Positions 49,709-56,915 of a stretch of 64,000 nt of DNA are shown piece by piece. The DNA comes from Niallia alba (lineage in GTDB: Bacteria > Bacillota > Bacilli > Bacillales > Cytobacillaceae). A program made the translations under genes and the position numbers. The notes beneath the pieces are model-generated. The model did not search any database. It saw nothing but the letters and a program-made list of their open reading frames with translations, and was not told the origin of the DNA. Numbering within the stretch: the first letter of the stretch is position 1; each line of letters starts with the position of its first letter. The DNA lies in assembly GCF_012933555.1 (NCBI RefSeq), contig NZ_JABBPK010000001.1, positions 3,884,001-3,948,000 of the forward strand, in the 5' to 3' direction.

Positions 49709-51211
49709 GGAGTTTTTTTAGCTCCCTTTTTTATAAAGTAAAACCTCTAAGTTTGTATCCGCTTTCCAATTGGTTTTGTTCTTCCAACTGTTGATTCTCT
49801 CATTTTTTAAAAACCTTTTAATCCCTGTAAGGCAAAGTGAACGGGTTTTCCAATCGCTTGATTTAAGTATGGCATGTTCTGACGCACGGTTTCTGTTACT
49901 AATTTTGTGGGTATTTTTCTTTTCGGTCGATGCTCTTTCTTTGATTTTTCCGTGGCTTTTTCCCATTTTCCATATATCGTTTGGATAGATAGATCATCCT
50001 TCAACCCAATCCACAAACGTGCCATGCTCATGACGCCTTTTTTGCTCCATGCTCTTCCATTTTTTAATCGTTTGGCTAATTGATTCATCATTGCTTCTGC
50101 ACTTCCCATTGGACGATACGCTGTCGTGTCCACGCCTTTCTCCTGTAACCAACTACGGTAATCTTTTATGGTTTCCTGATGATGCGTTAAAAAGCCGAGG
50201 AAATGCGCTAGTTTTTCTTCTTCTTCTGGTGTATCCATTGTTCCTACTGCGCTATTCAACTCTAGAAGTAATGTTTCTACCTGGTAGTTTTTTAACGCTC
50301 TTTTCATGTAGCGGTATCGAGGATGGCTCTTCATTAGTTGCTTCATCGAACGAGCGACATGAAAACGGTCCATGGTGAAAAAGGCGCGTTCCCGAAAATA
50401 CTCCCGACATGCCGTTATCCAGCCTGCTCCATCGCCATTAATAATAAGCAAGGTTTGGGTTGGATCATACGCATAATGATTCTGTAAGAATGTTTCAAAA
50501 GCTTCCCAAAAGGGTTCTTTTTCTTCATAGAGAAAATGCCTTTTATTTCGGAGCCTGACTCGCTTTCCGTTTTCTTTCCATCCCTCATGTACAGCGGCGA
50601 ATTTCAACTCCCATCCACGCTTTTTCTTTTCTTGACTCTTCACATATAATCCATCTACTTCGACAAACAACACCTTTTGAAAAGGACGTTTTTCCTTAGC
50701 GGGAAGTACGCTTGTATGAAGAAGATGTTGCCGTAATGCTTCGTGGCTCATCGCCGAATAGCCTAAAAATTGTTCGAACGTTTCCACCGCCTTTCGATAG
50801 GAGGAACCATTTGTCGCTAATTCTAGCCCCCATTCTTCTAATAGTGGACTAAACCCTTTATTCCCTTGAAACTGTAAATAATGATCTAACAGACAAATAT
50901 ATTTTTTGGTTACACGATCGAAATAATAATTACGCTTCAGCTCCACTGCTCCAAACGCTGTATCTACTCGTATTTCTCGTTTATCTCGTAAAGCAAATCT
51001 TCTTTTGTCTCGTTGCTGAGCAATCTCTAGATCCCAATTTTCTAATGTTTGAACAAGGATTTCTTGAAAGGTCATTTGTAGTGTTCGAAATAAAGTTTTT
51101 TCCAATTCTTTTAATGATGGCATTTTTGTGTTACATTGATTCATGAGAGCCTCTCCTTTTCGTAGTATTCTAGTCAAACTCTACTTTACAAAAGGAAGCT
51201 CTCTTTTTTAA
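49709..51211 (-). mobile_element. ISLre2-family insertion sequence
   Basis: The ends share AGCTCCCTTTTTTATAAAGT on the left and AGCTTCCTTTTGTAAAGTAG on the right (reverse complement), about 20-bp imperfect terminal inverted repeats. One transposase gene fills the interior. Exact ends and target duplication are uncertain. The left flank is full of short hairpins (AAACTTG/CAAGTTT at 49682-49705). Confidence 0.75.
49807..51144 (-). CDS. ISLre2-family transposase (UPF0236 type)
   Basis: 445 residues from ATG 51144 (MNQCNTKMPSLKELEK), with AAAGGAGAGG 5-9 bases upstream. Family traits are YYFDRVTKKYICLLDHYL, FVEVDGLYVKSQEKKKRGWEL and LIINGDGAGWI with D residues of a DDE-type core, and FTMDRFHVARSM. 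It appears complete and could be active. Confidence 0.88.
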   Translation of the reverse strand: MNQCNTKMPSLKELEKTLFRTLQMTFQEILVQTLENWDLEIAQQRDKRRFALRDKREIRVDTAFGAVELKRNYYFDRVTKKYICLLDHYLQFQGNKGFSPLLEEWGLELATNGSSYRKAVETFEQFLGYSAMSHEALRQHLLHTSVLPAKEKRPFQKVLFVEVDGLYVKSQEKKKRGWELKFAAVHEGWKENGKRVRLRNKRHFLYEEKEPFWEAFETFLQNHYAYDPTQTLLIINGDGAGWITACREYFRERAFFTMDRFHVARSMKQLMKSHPRYRYMKRALKNYQVETLLLELNSAVGTMDTPEEEEKLAHFLGFLTHHQETIKDYRSWLQEKGVDTTAYRPMGSAEAMMNQLAKRLKNGRAWSKKGVMSMARLWIGLKDDLSIQTIYGKWEKATEKSKKEHRPKRKIPTKLVTETVRQNMPYLNQAIGKPVHFALQGLKGF

Positions 51212-51227
51212 TACTTAATTTTTTCCA

Positions 51228-51296
51228 GCTACCGCGCTTTCGCTTGGTGGCCTTTTTGTCTAGTTGGGGGACGAGTCCCCCAACTAGACAAAAAGG
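51228..51296. other. Tandem hairpins beside the ISLre2 end, one with perfect 22-bp arms
   Basis: A first stem (GCTACC...GGTGGC, 51228-51251) abuts a perfect inverted repeat: 51251-51272 against 51275-51296, with only GA between. The stem ends CCTTTTTGTCTAG/CTAGACAAAAAGG with GGGGG/CCCCC at the tip. No gene ends here in plus orientation except IS sequence. A strong terminator without a clear client, or a remnant of another element. Confidence 0.7.
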
Positions 51297-51368
51297 ATAT
51301 TTATTCTCCCACAAACATTTTACTCATACTTAAACTTGAGGAACAAGAAATCTAAGGTTAAATATTGA

Positions 51369-51737
51369 GGCTGGGACATAAGTATTCCAGCCAAGGATAA
51401 TTCCGAACAATTATACGAAGATGCTAATGAATGTTCCGTATAATTGTTCGGGCTTTTATTTGTTTTTCAAAGGATGTTTCCATGAAGTTTGGTGCGATTC
51501 CCCGCAGCCGGAATACACTTCGCTTTCCATGGGGCTCGCGCTGAGCCGCTTCGGCCTGTGGCCTGCAGGGTCTCAGACTGTCTCGCTAATCCCATAGGAG
51601 TCTTCGTGTATTCCGGCTGCTCTGTTTTTCCAACTAATTATATTTCCTCTTGTAAAAAGTATGCGAAAGCAGCCGCTATTTACTAGCTATATTAGAAATT
51701 GTTCGTCTTTACAGAGTATCTATTTAGTTATGTCCCA
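51369..51737 (+). repeat. Composite repeat family C, copy C1
   Basis: Begins GGCTGGGACATAAG and ends TTATGTCCCA, so the outer ends are inverted repeats. Next inside is a hairpin CCGAACAATTATACG/CCGTATAATTGTTCGG, then the family B core (CCGCAGCCGGAATACAC ... GTGTATTCCGGCTGC). It is a direct repeat of C2 at 56541-56907, about 90% alike by eye. It ends 22 bp before the hxlR stop. Confidence 0.88.
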
Positions 51738-51758
51738 TCCTCATCGTTTCTTCCATGA

Positions 51759-52121
51759 TTACAGTTCCTTTATCACAGGAGGATTCTCTAGTACTGTATC
51801 CATATAGTTTTTTCCCCAGCTATACATAGCATCTAATATAGGCATGAGAGATTCCCCTTCCTTTGTTAAGGAGTATTCCACTTTTGGTGGGACAACAGGG
51901 TAGACAACTCTTTTTACAATATAATCATTTTCTAATTCGCGCAATTGATTCACAAGCATACGTTGTGTTATCCCAGGTATCAAAGCTTTCAATTCTCCAA
52001 ATCGCTTTGTTCCTTCCTTTCCCAAATGCCAGAGAATAAGCATTTTCCATTTTCCGCCTATTATGCTTAAGGTCAGTTCTTTCTCACAATTAAATTCCTT
52101 GCCTGCCATTCGTTCCAACAA
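51759..52121 (-). CDS. hxlR: HxlR-family transcriptional regulator of hxlAB
   Basis: 120 residues, winged helix ([41 protein letters not shown]). C12 in the N-terminal arm matches the formaldehyde-sensing cysteine region reported for B. subtilis HxlR. Divergent from hxlAB, the arrangement in B. subtilis where HxlR activates on formaldehyde. Confidence 0.92.
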   Translation of the reverse strand: MLERMAGKEFNCEKELTLSIIGGKWKMLILWHLGKEGTKRFGELKALIPGITQRMLVNQLRELENDYIVKRVVYPVVPPKVEYSLTKEGESLMPILDAMYSWGKNYMDTVLENPPVIKEL

Positions 52122-52143
52122 AAAACCCCCTTCAAAAGATACT

Positions 52144-52212
52144 AAGTATACTTTTTAACACTATATAAAAATAAAGTGCGTACTTACTTAAAAGGATTAT
52201 AAAACGTATAAT
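52144..52212 (+). promoter_or_regulatory. hxlAB control region: paired HxlR-type sites and -10 box
   Basis: AAGTATACTT (52144-52153) and AAGTGCGTACTT (52174-52185) share AAGT/ACTT half-sites and are about 30 bp apart. TATAAT is at 52207-52212. The sequence 17 bp upstream of it (TTACTT) is a poor -35, which fits an activator-dependent promoter. Confidence 0.6.
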
Positions 52213-52292
52213 GACGATTGTACAGAAATTAACCATATTTCAAAAACATCTAAGTGCCATACAAAACTTAAAAAGAAAAGGAGCAAATCAAA

Positions 52293-52925
52293 ATGAAATT
52301 ACAATTAGCATTAGATTTAGTTAATATCCCACAAGCAATTGAGGTTGTTTCACAGGTTGAACAATACGTTGATATCGTTGAAATTGGAACTCCTGTTGTA
52401 ATAAACGAAGGACTTCATGCTGTAAAGCAAGTAAAAGAAGCGTTTCCTAACGTGTCTATTTTAGCGGACTTGAAAATTATGGATGCAGCTGGATACGAAG
52501 TAAGCCAAGCTGTTAATGCTGGTGCAGATATTGTCACAATTTTAGCTGCTGCAGAAGATGAATCCATTAAAGGCGCTGTTGCAGAGGCAAAGAAACTTGG
52601 CAAAGAAATTCTTGTAGATATGATCGCTGTTAAAGATATTAAAGCACGTGCGCAACAACTTGATGAATTCGGTGTTGATTACATTTGCGTTCATACTGGC
52701 TATGATTTACAAGCTGTTGGCAAAAACTCTTTTGAAGATTTAAAAGCAATTAAAAGCGTTGTAAAAAATGCAAAAACTGCTGTAGCTGGTGGAATTAAAT
52801 TAGAAACATTAGCTGAAGTTATTGCTGCACAACCTGATTTAGTTATTGTTGGTGGAGGAATTACTAGCCAAAAAAATCTAAGTGAAGCTGCTTCTAAATT
52901 TAAAGAACTAATTGCTCAAGGATAA
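52293..52925 (+). CDS. hxlA: 3-hexulose-6-phosphate synthase
   Basis: 210 residues, OMP decarboxylase-type barrel (MKLQLALDLVNIPQAI, ADLKIMDAAGYEV, DMIAVKD, VHTGYD, GGIKLETL). Condenses formaldehyde with ribulose 5-phosphate. AAAGGAG precedes the ATG. Coupled to hxlB 4 bp downstream. Confidence 0.97.
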   Translation: MKLQLALDLVNIPQAIEVVSQVEQYVDIVEIGTPVVINEGLHAVKQVKEAFPNVSILADLKIMDAAGYEVSQAVNAGADIVTILAAAEDESIKGAVAEAKKLGKEILVDMIAVKDIKARAQQLDEFGVDYICVHTGYDLQAVGKNSFEDLKAIKSVVKNAKTAVAGGIKLETLAEVIAAQPDLVIVGGGITSQKNLSEAASKFKELIAQG

Positions 52926-52929
52926 GACT

Positions 52930-53487
52930 ATGAAAACAAGCAATTATCTGGACCAAGTTATTCTCGAAATATCTCAAGCTGGATCACTTATTGCAAATGA
53001 GGATTTAGAAATGCTAGTTGAGCATATTCTTCATTCAAAAAAAGTTTTCGTCTATGGAGCTGGACGTTCTGGATTTATGCTTAAAGCATTTGCGATGCGA
53101 ATGATGCATATGGGAATTGACGCTTATGTGGTAGGAGAAACGGTTACTGCAACCTATGAAAAGGGCGATCTTCTTATCGTAGGAACAGGTTCTGGAGAAA
53201 CACGAAGTATTCTTACCATAGTGGAAAAAGCAAAAAACATCGGTGGGAGGATTACAGCTCTTACTATTTCTCCTGATTCTACTGTTGGAAAATTAGCTGA
53301 TCAAGTTATTAAATTGCCTGGTTCTCCAAAAGATAGAGGAAAGGAAGAAGCAAAAAGCATTCAACCAATGGGTTCCTTATTCGAGCAGTTACTCCTAATT
53401 GTCTTGGATAGTGTGATCTTAAAATATATGGACATAAAAGAACTAGATTCCAATAAGATGTATGGAAAGCACGCTAATTTAGAATAA
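52930..53487 (+). CDS. hxlB: 6-phospho-3-hexuloisomerase
   Basis: 185 residues from ATG 52930, four bases after the hxlA stop with AAGGA inside the hxlA end. SIS domain (VFVYGAGRSGFMLKAFAMR, VGTGSGETRS). Converts hexulose 6-phosphate to fructose 6-phosphate, completing formaldehyde fixation by the RuMP route. A longer frame from a TTG at 52912 is unlikely. Confidence 0.97.
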   Translation: MKTSNYLDQVILEISQAGSLIANEDLEMLVEHILHSKKVFVYGAGRSGFMLKAFAMRMMHMGIDAYVVGETVTATYEKGDLLIVGTGSGETRSILTIVEKAKNIGGRITALTISPDSTVGKLADQVIKLPGSPKDRGKEEAKSIQPMGSLFEQLLLIVLDSVILKYMDIKELDSNKMYGKHANLE

Positions 53488-53503
53488 TATTTTTTCATAT
53501 AAT

Positions 53504-53550
53504 AAAAGGATAGATAAAAGCATTTTCTATATGCTTTCTCTATCCCTTTT
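53504..53550 (+). terminator. Terminator of hxlAB
   Basis: AAAAGGATAGA/TCTATCCCTTTT outer arms with AAAGCA/TGCTTT inside, followed by T-rich sequence. It lies directly against the stop of the convergent GRDP-like gene. Confidence 0.82.
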
Positions 53551-53556
53551 ACCTTT

Positions 53557-54471
53557 TTAATCAGAACCCCCACCACAGCTAGAACAGGAGCTACCTGATG
53601 CGCAAGAGTTATCGGACGAACAAGAATTACAAGAGGAAACTGATCCAGATCCACAGCTTGTGCAGCTTGACGAATTACCATTGCTCCTGCTCATATAACT
53701 TGAAAATTCCTCATAATGAAAATAAGAAACGGACAAAAAAGGAACTAGCATGGAGTTGAATTTTTGTTCGCTTTTGCTTTTTTTCATTCTGTCATAGATA
53801 ACGCTTTTTTGATAATCTCTTACCTTTTTTACTGTTTTTTTCATGGATGCGATAAGTGCAAGTACCGTATTTGGATATTTCGTATCACTTTTAAAATATA
53901 GGTTAATCAGTTCATCTTCTGATAAATTTTTAAAGTCCTCAATAATAATTGGATGGACAGGATGCCGGAAAAAACCATTATACAAATAGATATTCTCTCT
54001 TCGTATAAGAAAAAGCTCTGCATAAACCCAATCAAAGAATCCTCGCAAATCGGAATTAGACTCTACCTTGACATTAGGGCTGTGATGTAGGGTAGTGCCA
54101 AGATATTTCCTGGAAAAATCATCGTATTCACGAGTGAACATGAGCATTTGATGCCATAATTCATCGACTTTCTTACTAAACATTGGTGACTCTTTTAGAA
54201 CGGATGTTAAAACAAAATAACGTTTTAAATCAAGCAAACGCCATTCATATTCATTTTCTTTTAATCTATTCTCTCTCCTTACTCTCTCTTCTACATTTTC
54301 CATGTAACTTCTTGTAAGGGAGCGTTCTAGATTATCATTTAATTTTTTTAATCCTTTAAGTGGCTTTATCTCTAATACTTTAGGAGATACACTAAATTTA
54401 AAGATGAGTTTTTTGCGTAAAAATAGAATAAACCAAATAATAATAACCGCAAGTAAAAGTAACCATGCCAT
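53557..54471 (-). CDS. Membrane-anchored GRDP-like (DUF1399-type) protein with Cys/Ser/Gly-rich tail
   Basis: 304 residues. One membrane helix at 3-18 is followed by a basic stretch, then helices at about 40-90. Residues 101-132 (VDELWHQMLMFTREYDDF... to HHSP, W106, H107, Y116, H129, H130) resemble the motif of glycine-rich domain proteins. The last 38 residues are low complexity with cysteines 270, 273, 281, 284, 290, 296 and 299, including three CxxC pairs. Unknown function. Topology suggests the bulk is cytoplasmic. Convergent with hxlAB, with a sortase upstream. Confidence 0.7.
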   Translation of the reverse strand: MAWLLLLAVIIIWFILFLRKKLIFKFSVSPKVLEIKPLKGLKKLNDNLERSLTRSYMENVEERVRRENRLKENEYEWRLLDLKRYFVLTSVLKESPMFSKKVDELWHQMLMFTREYDDFSRKYLGTTLHHSPNVKVESNSDLRGFFDWVYAELFLIRRENIYLYNGFFRHPVHPIIIEDFKNLSEDELINLYFKSDTKYPNTVLALIASMKKTVKKVRDYQKSVIYDRMKKSKSEQKFNSMLVPFLSVSYFHYEEFSSYMSRSNGNSSSCTSCGSGSVSSCNSCSSDNSCASGSSCSSCGGGSD

Positions 54472-54633
54472 CCAACTTCTCCCCTTCCTATTAAAAACAA
54501 AAAATTAAATAAAGTTATTTACCTTGGTTATTACTATTACGATTTTCATTATATAAATTTCCATCTTTACATTTTTTTAATATTTAGCAACACTGATTAT
54601 TATTCGAAAGGTTACAAAGATAGTTCGCGATAT

Positions 54634-54669
54634 AAAAAAAGGTACATCACTAATAATGAGTGATGCACC
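54634..54669 (-). terminator. Terminator after the sortase gene
   Basis: GGTGCATCACT/AGTGATGTACC on the minus strand followed by seven T, 64 bp beyond the sortase stop. Confidence 0.88.
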
Positions 54670-54732
54670 AATAAATACTATTTGTGACATTTCAGTTGAT
54701 TTTTACAATAATCGATCTTTATTTTTAGCTCT

Positions 54733-55314
54733 TTACATTCTTTTTGCATAAATAATATAACGCTGTGGAGCATTTCCTACAAATCGGAAAGGATAACATG
54801 TCGTTAGTATAAGTTCTTCTTTTGAATCATCTAATGTAATTATCGATCGGTCATCTGCTTCTACTATTTTAGTCGAAGTGATTTGATAAGAGAATTCACC
54901 ATAAGGTAAAATAATTTTCAGCTCGTCCCCGATTTCTAATTCTCCTGCTCTCCTAAAGACCGTATCTCGATGACCGGATAAGACAATTTGTCCATTTTCA
55001 TCGGGATAGAAACTGCCTTTATAATGGCCGACTCCTTTTTCAAGATCATCTGGGTCGGTACCTTCTACAATTGGTAACACTCCATCGATCTTCTCAATTT
55101 CTAATAGTCCTACTGCATCGCCAATGGGTGGTACAAATCGTTCACTTTCTTTATCCACCCATTTTTCATTTTCCTTGTTGTTTATGGCCGCCTTAGCTTC
55201 TGATAAAGAATTTTCCGTTTGTGCTTTTGTGTCCATGATATTCCAAACACCATAACCAATAAAAAGCACTCCTCCTACTATAAGTAGAAGAGATAACCAT
55301 TTAGTCCACTTCAT
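54733..55314 (-). CDS. srtD: Class D sortase
   Basis: 193 residues. N-terminal membrane helix (7-27). Catalytic H115 (LSGHRDTV), C173 (LTTCYPF) and R185 (APQRYI), the class D arrangement of B. subtilis YhcS and B. anthracis SrtC. Cleaves LPxTx-type signals and joins the protein to peptidoglycan. Directly upstream lies only the tail of its presumed substrate. Confidence 0.92.
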   Translation of the reverse strand: MKWTKWLSLLLIVGGVLFIGYGVWNIMDTKAQTENSLSEAKAAINNKENEKWVDKESERFVPPIGDAVGLLEIEKIDGVLPIVEGTDPDDLEKGVGHYKGSFYPDENGQIVLSGHRDTVFRRAGELEIGDELKIILPYGEFSYQITSTKIVEADDRSIITLDDSKEELILTTCYPFRFVGNAPQRYIIYAKRM

Positions 55315-55320
55315 ATTATC

Positions 55321-55545
55321 TTATGCCTTTCTTCTATTATTTGTATAAAAAGCCATAATTCCTATATTGAACAATAACAATCCTGCTATGATTAAATTGT
55401 AAGTCATTGTCGCAGTATTTGACAATAGATTTCCTTTTCCAAGCTCTGACTGTTTTACCGTATCTTTGTTGTTAGGCAAAGATTCTTCTTTTTTTTTATC
55501 AAGAGTTTCTGTATTCCTTTTTGTTTCTTCTGCTCTATTACCCCT
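55321..55545 (-). pseudogene. Orphan cell-wall sorting signal, remnant of a surface protein gene
   Basis: 74 codons open after an in-frame TAA (55548-55546), with no start codon. The translation is a Lys/Glu-rich spacer, then LLSNTATM, a hydrophobic stretch (YNLIIAGLLLFNIGIMAFY) and the basic tail TNNRRKA. This is the design of a C-terminal sorting signal. LSNTA resembles the LPNTA motif of class D sortases with Pro replaced by Ser. It ends 6 bp before the sortase ATG, so the substrate gene has been lost except its 3' end. Confidence 0.75.
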
Positions 55546-55826
55546 TTAATAGAAGCAAGGTACTATATAAAAATAACTGACTAATGTAAAATCCACACTA
55601 TCTTTTTGTAAATTTAATTAATGGAATGGAGATATTTCGTTATTCTGAAAAGAAGTTTCCTTAAGGAAACTTCACTATTAGTAGAAAAAAGAGGAAAAGC
55701 TATTCTAACAGCTAATTTAAAAATTCGGTTTTTGTTCAAATTATCATGAAGTTATTTATGTTAAGATAGTTATGTTTTCCTAGCACTTATTCAGGAAAGA
55801 ATTATCCTGCAAGGAGAGTAATATAT
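55546..55826. other. Intergenic region upstream of the DUF1275 gene
   Basis: About 280 bp, AT-rich. It contains the perfect palindrome GAAGTTTCC-TTAA-GGAAACTTC at 55652-55673 (no T-run, so more like a protein site than a terminator). No gene seen. Confidence 0.5.
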
Positions 55827-56528
55827 ATGATTGATAAAATTAAACCGATCCCTTCTTTATCTTCCAACTCCGTATTCTTAGCAGCTTTATTAGGGATGGT
55901 TGGCGGTTTTTTAGATGCATATACATTTATAAGCAGAGACGGGGTATTCGCTAATGCACAAACAGGGAATATCGTGTTATTCGCGGTCAATGCGGCAACT
56001 GGTGAATGGAAGGAATCGCTTATCTTTATTCCTCCACTCATTGCTTTTATATTAGGAGTTTTAGTTTCAGAAATTGTAAAAATTCCTTCCATTAGGGAAA
56101 TCTTGCATAGCTACCGACGTTCCATCCTTATTCTAGAGTGTATTGTCTTAATTATTGTCGGCTTCTTGCCAACATCTGTACCGAATATTATTGTTACAAC
56201 TAGCATATCTTTTGTGTCATCATTACAAATATCTACCTTTAATAAGCTTGATAAATGGGCGTATAATTCGACCATGACTACTGGAAATTTACGGACTGCT
56301 ACTCAAGCTGCTTATGCTGCATTTACAAAGCAAAGTCAAGAAGCAAAGATTCAATTTAAAGAGTTTTCCATTATTATCGGCTCTTTTTTATTTGGAGCAC
56401 TATTAGGCACATTTACTACAACACAATTTGGCAATAAAGCCATATGGGTATCTGCCTTCATCTTAATTATCGCACTAGCCCTCTATCATAAAGACAAAGG
56501 TTATATACGCAAACGTTGTGTATCATAA
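55827..56528 (+). CDS. DUF1275 (YoaK-like) membrane protein
   Basis: 233 residues with about six membrane segments and the family pattern GMVGGFLDAYTFISRDGVFANAQTGNIV. Function unknown. GGAGAG is 8 bases before the ATG. Repeat C2 starts 12 bp after the stop and may act as its terminator. Confidence 0.88.
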   Translation: MIDKIKPIPSLSSNSVFLAALLGMVGGFLDAYTFISRDGVFANAQTGNIVLFAVNAATGEWKESLIFIPPLIAFILGVLVSEIVKIPSIREILHSYRRSILILECIVLIIVGFLPTSVPNIIVTTSISFVSSLQISTFNKLDKWAYNSTMTTGNLRTATQAAYAAFTKQSQEAKIQFKEFSIIIGSFLFGALLGTFTTTQFGNKAIWVSAFILIIALALYHKDKGYIRKRCVS

Positions 56529-56540
56529 TGAAATAAAAGG

Positions 56541-56907
56541 GGCTGGGACATAAGTATTCCAGCCAAGGATAAATCCGAACAATTATACGAAGCTACTAAT
56601 GAAAGTTCCGTATAATTGTTTGGTTTTTTATTTGTTTTTTTAAAGGATGTTCCCATGAAGTTTAGTGCGATTACCCGCAGCCGGAATACACTTCGCTTTC
56701 CATGGGGCTCGCGCTGAGCCTCCTCAGCTTCGCCTCCGGGGTCTCAGACTGTCTCGCTAATCCCACAGGAGTCTTCGTGTATTCCGGCTGCTCCGTTTAA
56801 CCAACTAATCATATTTCCTCTTGTAAAAAGTGTGCAAAAGCAGCCACATTTACTAGCTAAATTAGAGATTGTTCGTCTTTACAGCATATCTATTTAGTTA
56901 TGTCCCA
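56541..56907 (+). repeat. Composite repeat family C, copy C2
   Basis: Same build and orientation as C1: GGGACATAA start, CCGAACAATTATACG/CCGTATAATTGTTTGG hairpin, family B core, end TTATGTCCCA. It keeps the CTCCTCAGCTTCGCCTCC segment seen in B1, where C1 differs. It ends 9 bp before the ABC-F stop codon. Confidence 0.88.
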
Positions 56908-56915
56908 ACTTCTTT

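Larger units (their letters stand above)
51178..51758. other. Intergenic region between the ISLre2 transposase and hxlR
   Basis: About 580 bp made up of the IS right end, the tandem hairpins (51228-51296) and repeat C1 (51369-51737). No coding sequence. Confidence 0.6.

Noticed and set aside
51489-51686. Open frame of 65 codons in repeat C1
   Set aside because: It follows the palindromic repeat and is not kept in C2. No binding site.
53557-53700. Cys-rich C-terminus as a sactipeptide or ranthipeptide precursor
   Set aside because: It is the tail of a 304-aa membrane protein, and no radical SAM maturase or peptide exporter is nearby.
51369-56907. Composite transposon made of C1 and C2
   Set aside because: Neither repeat encodes a transposase and no target duplication is visible. 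Only direct-repeat flanking is claimed.
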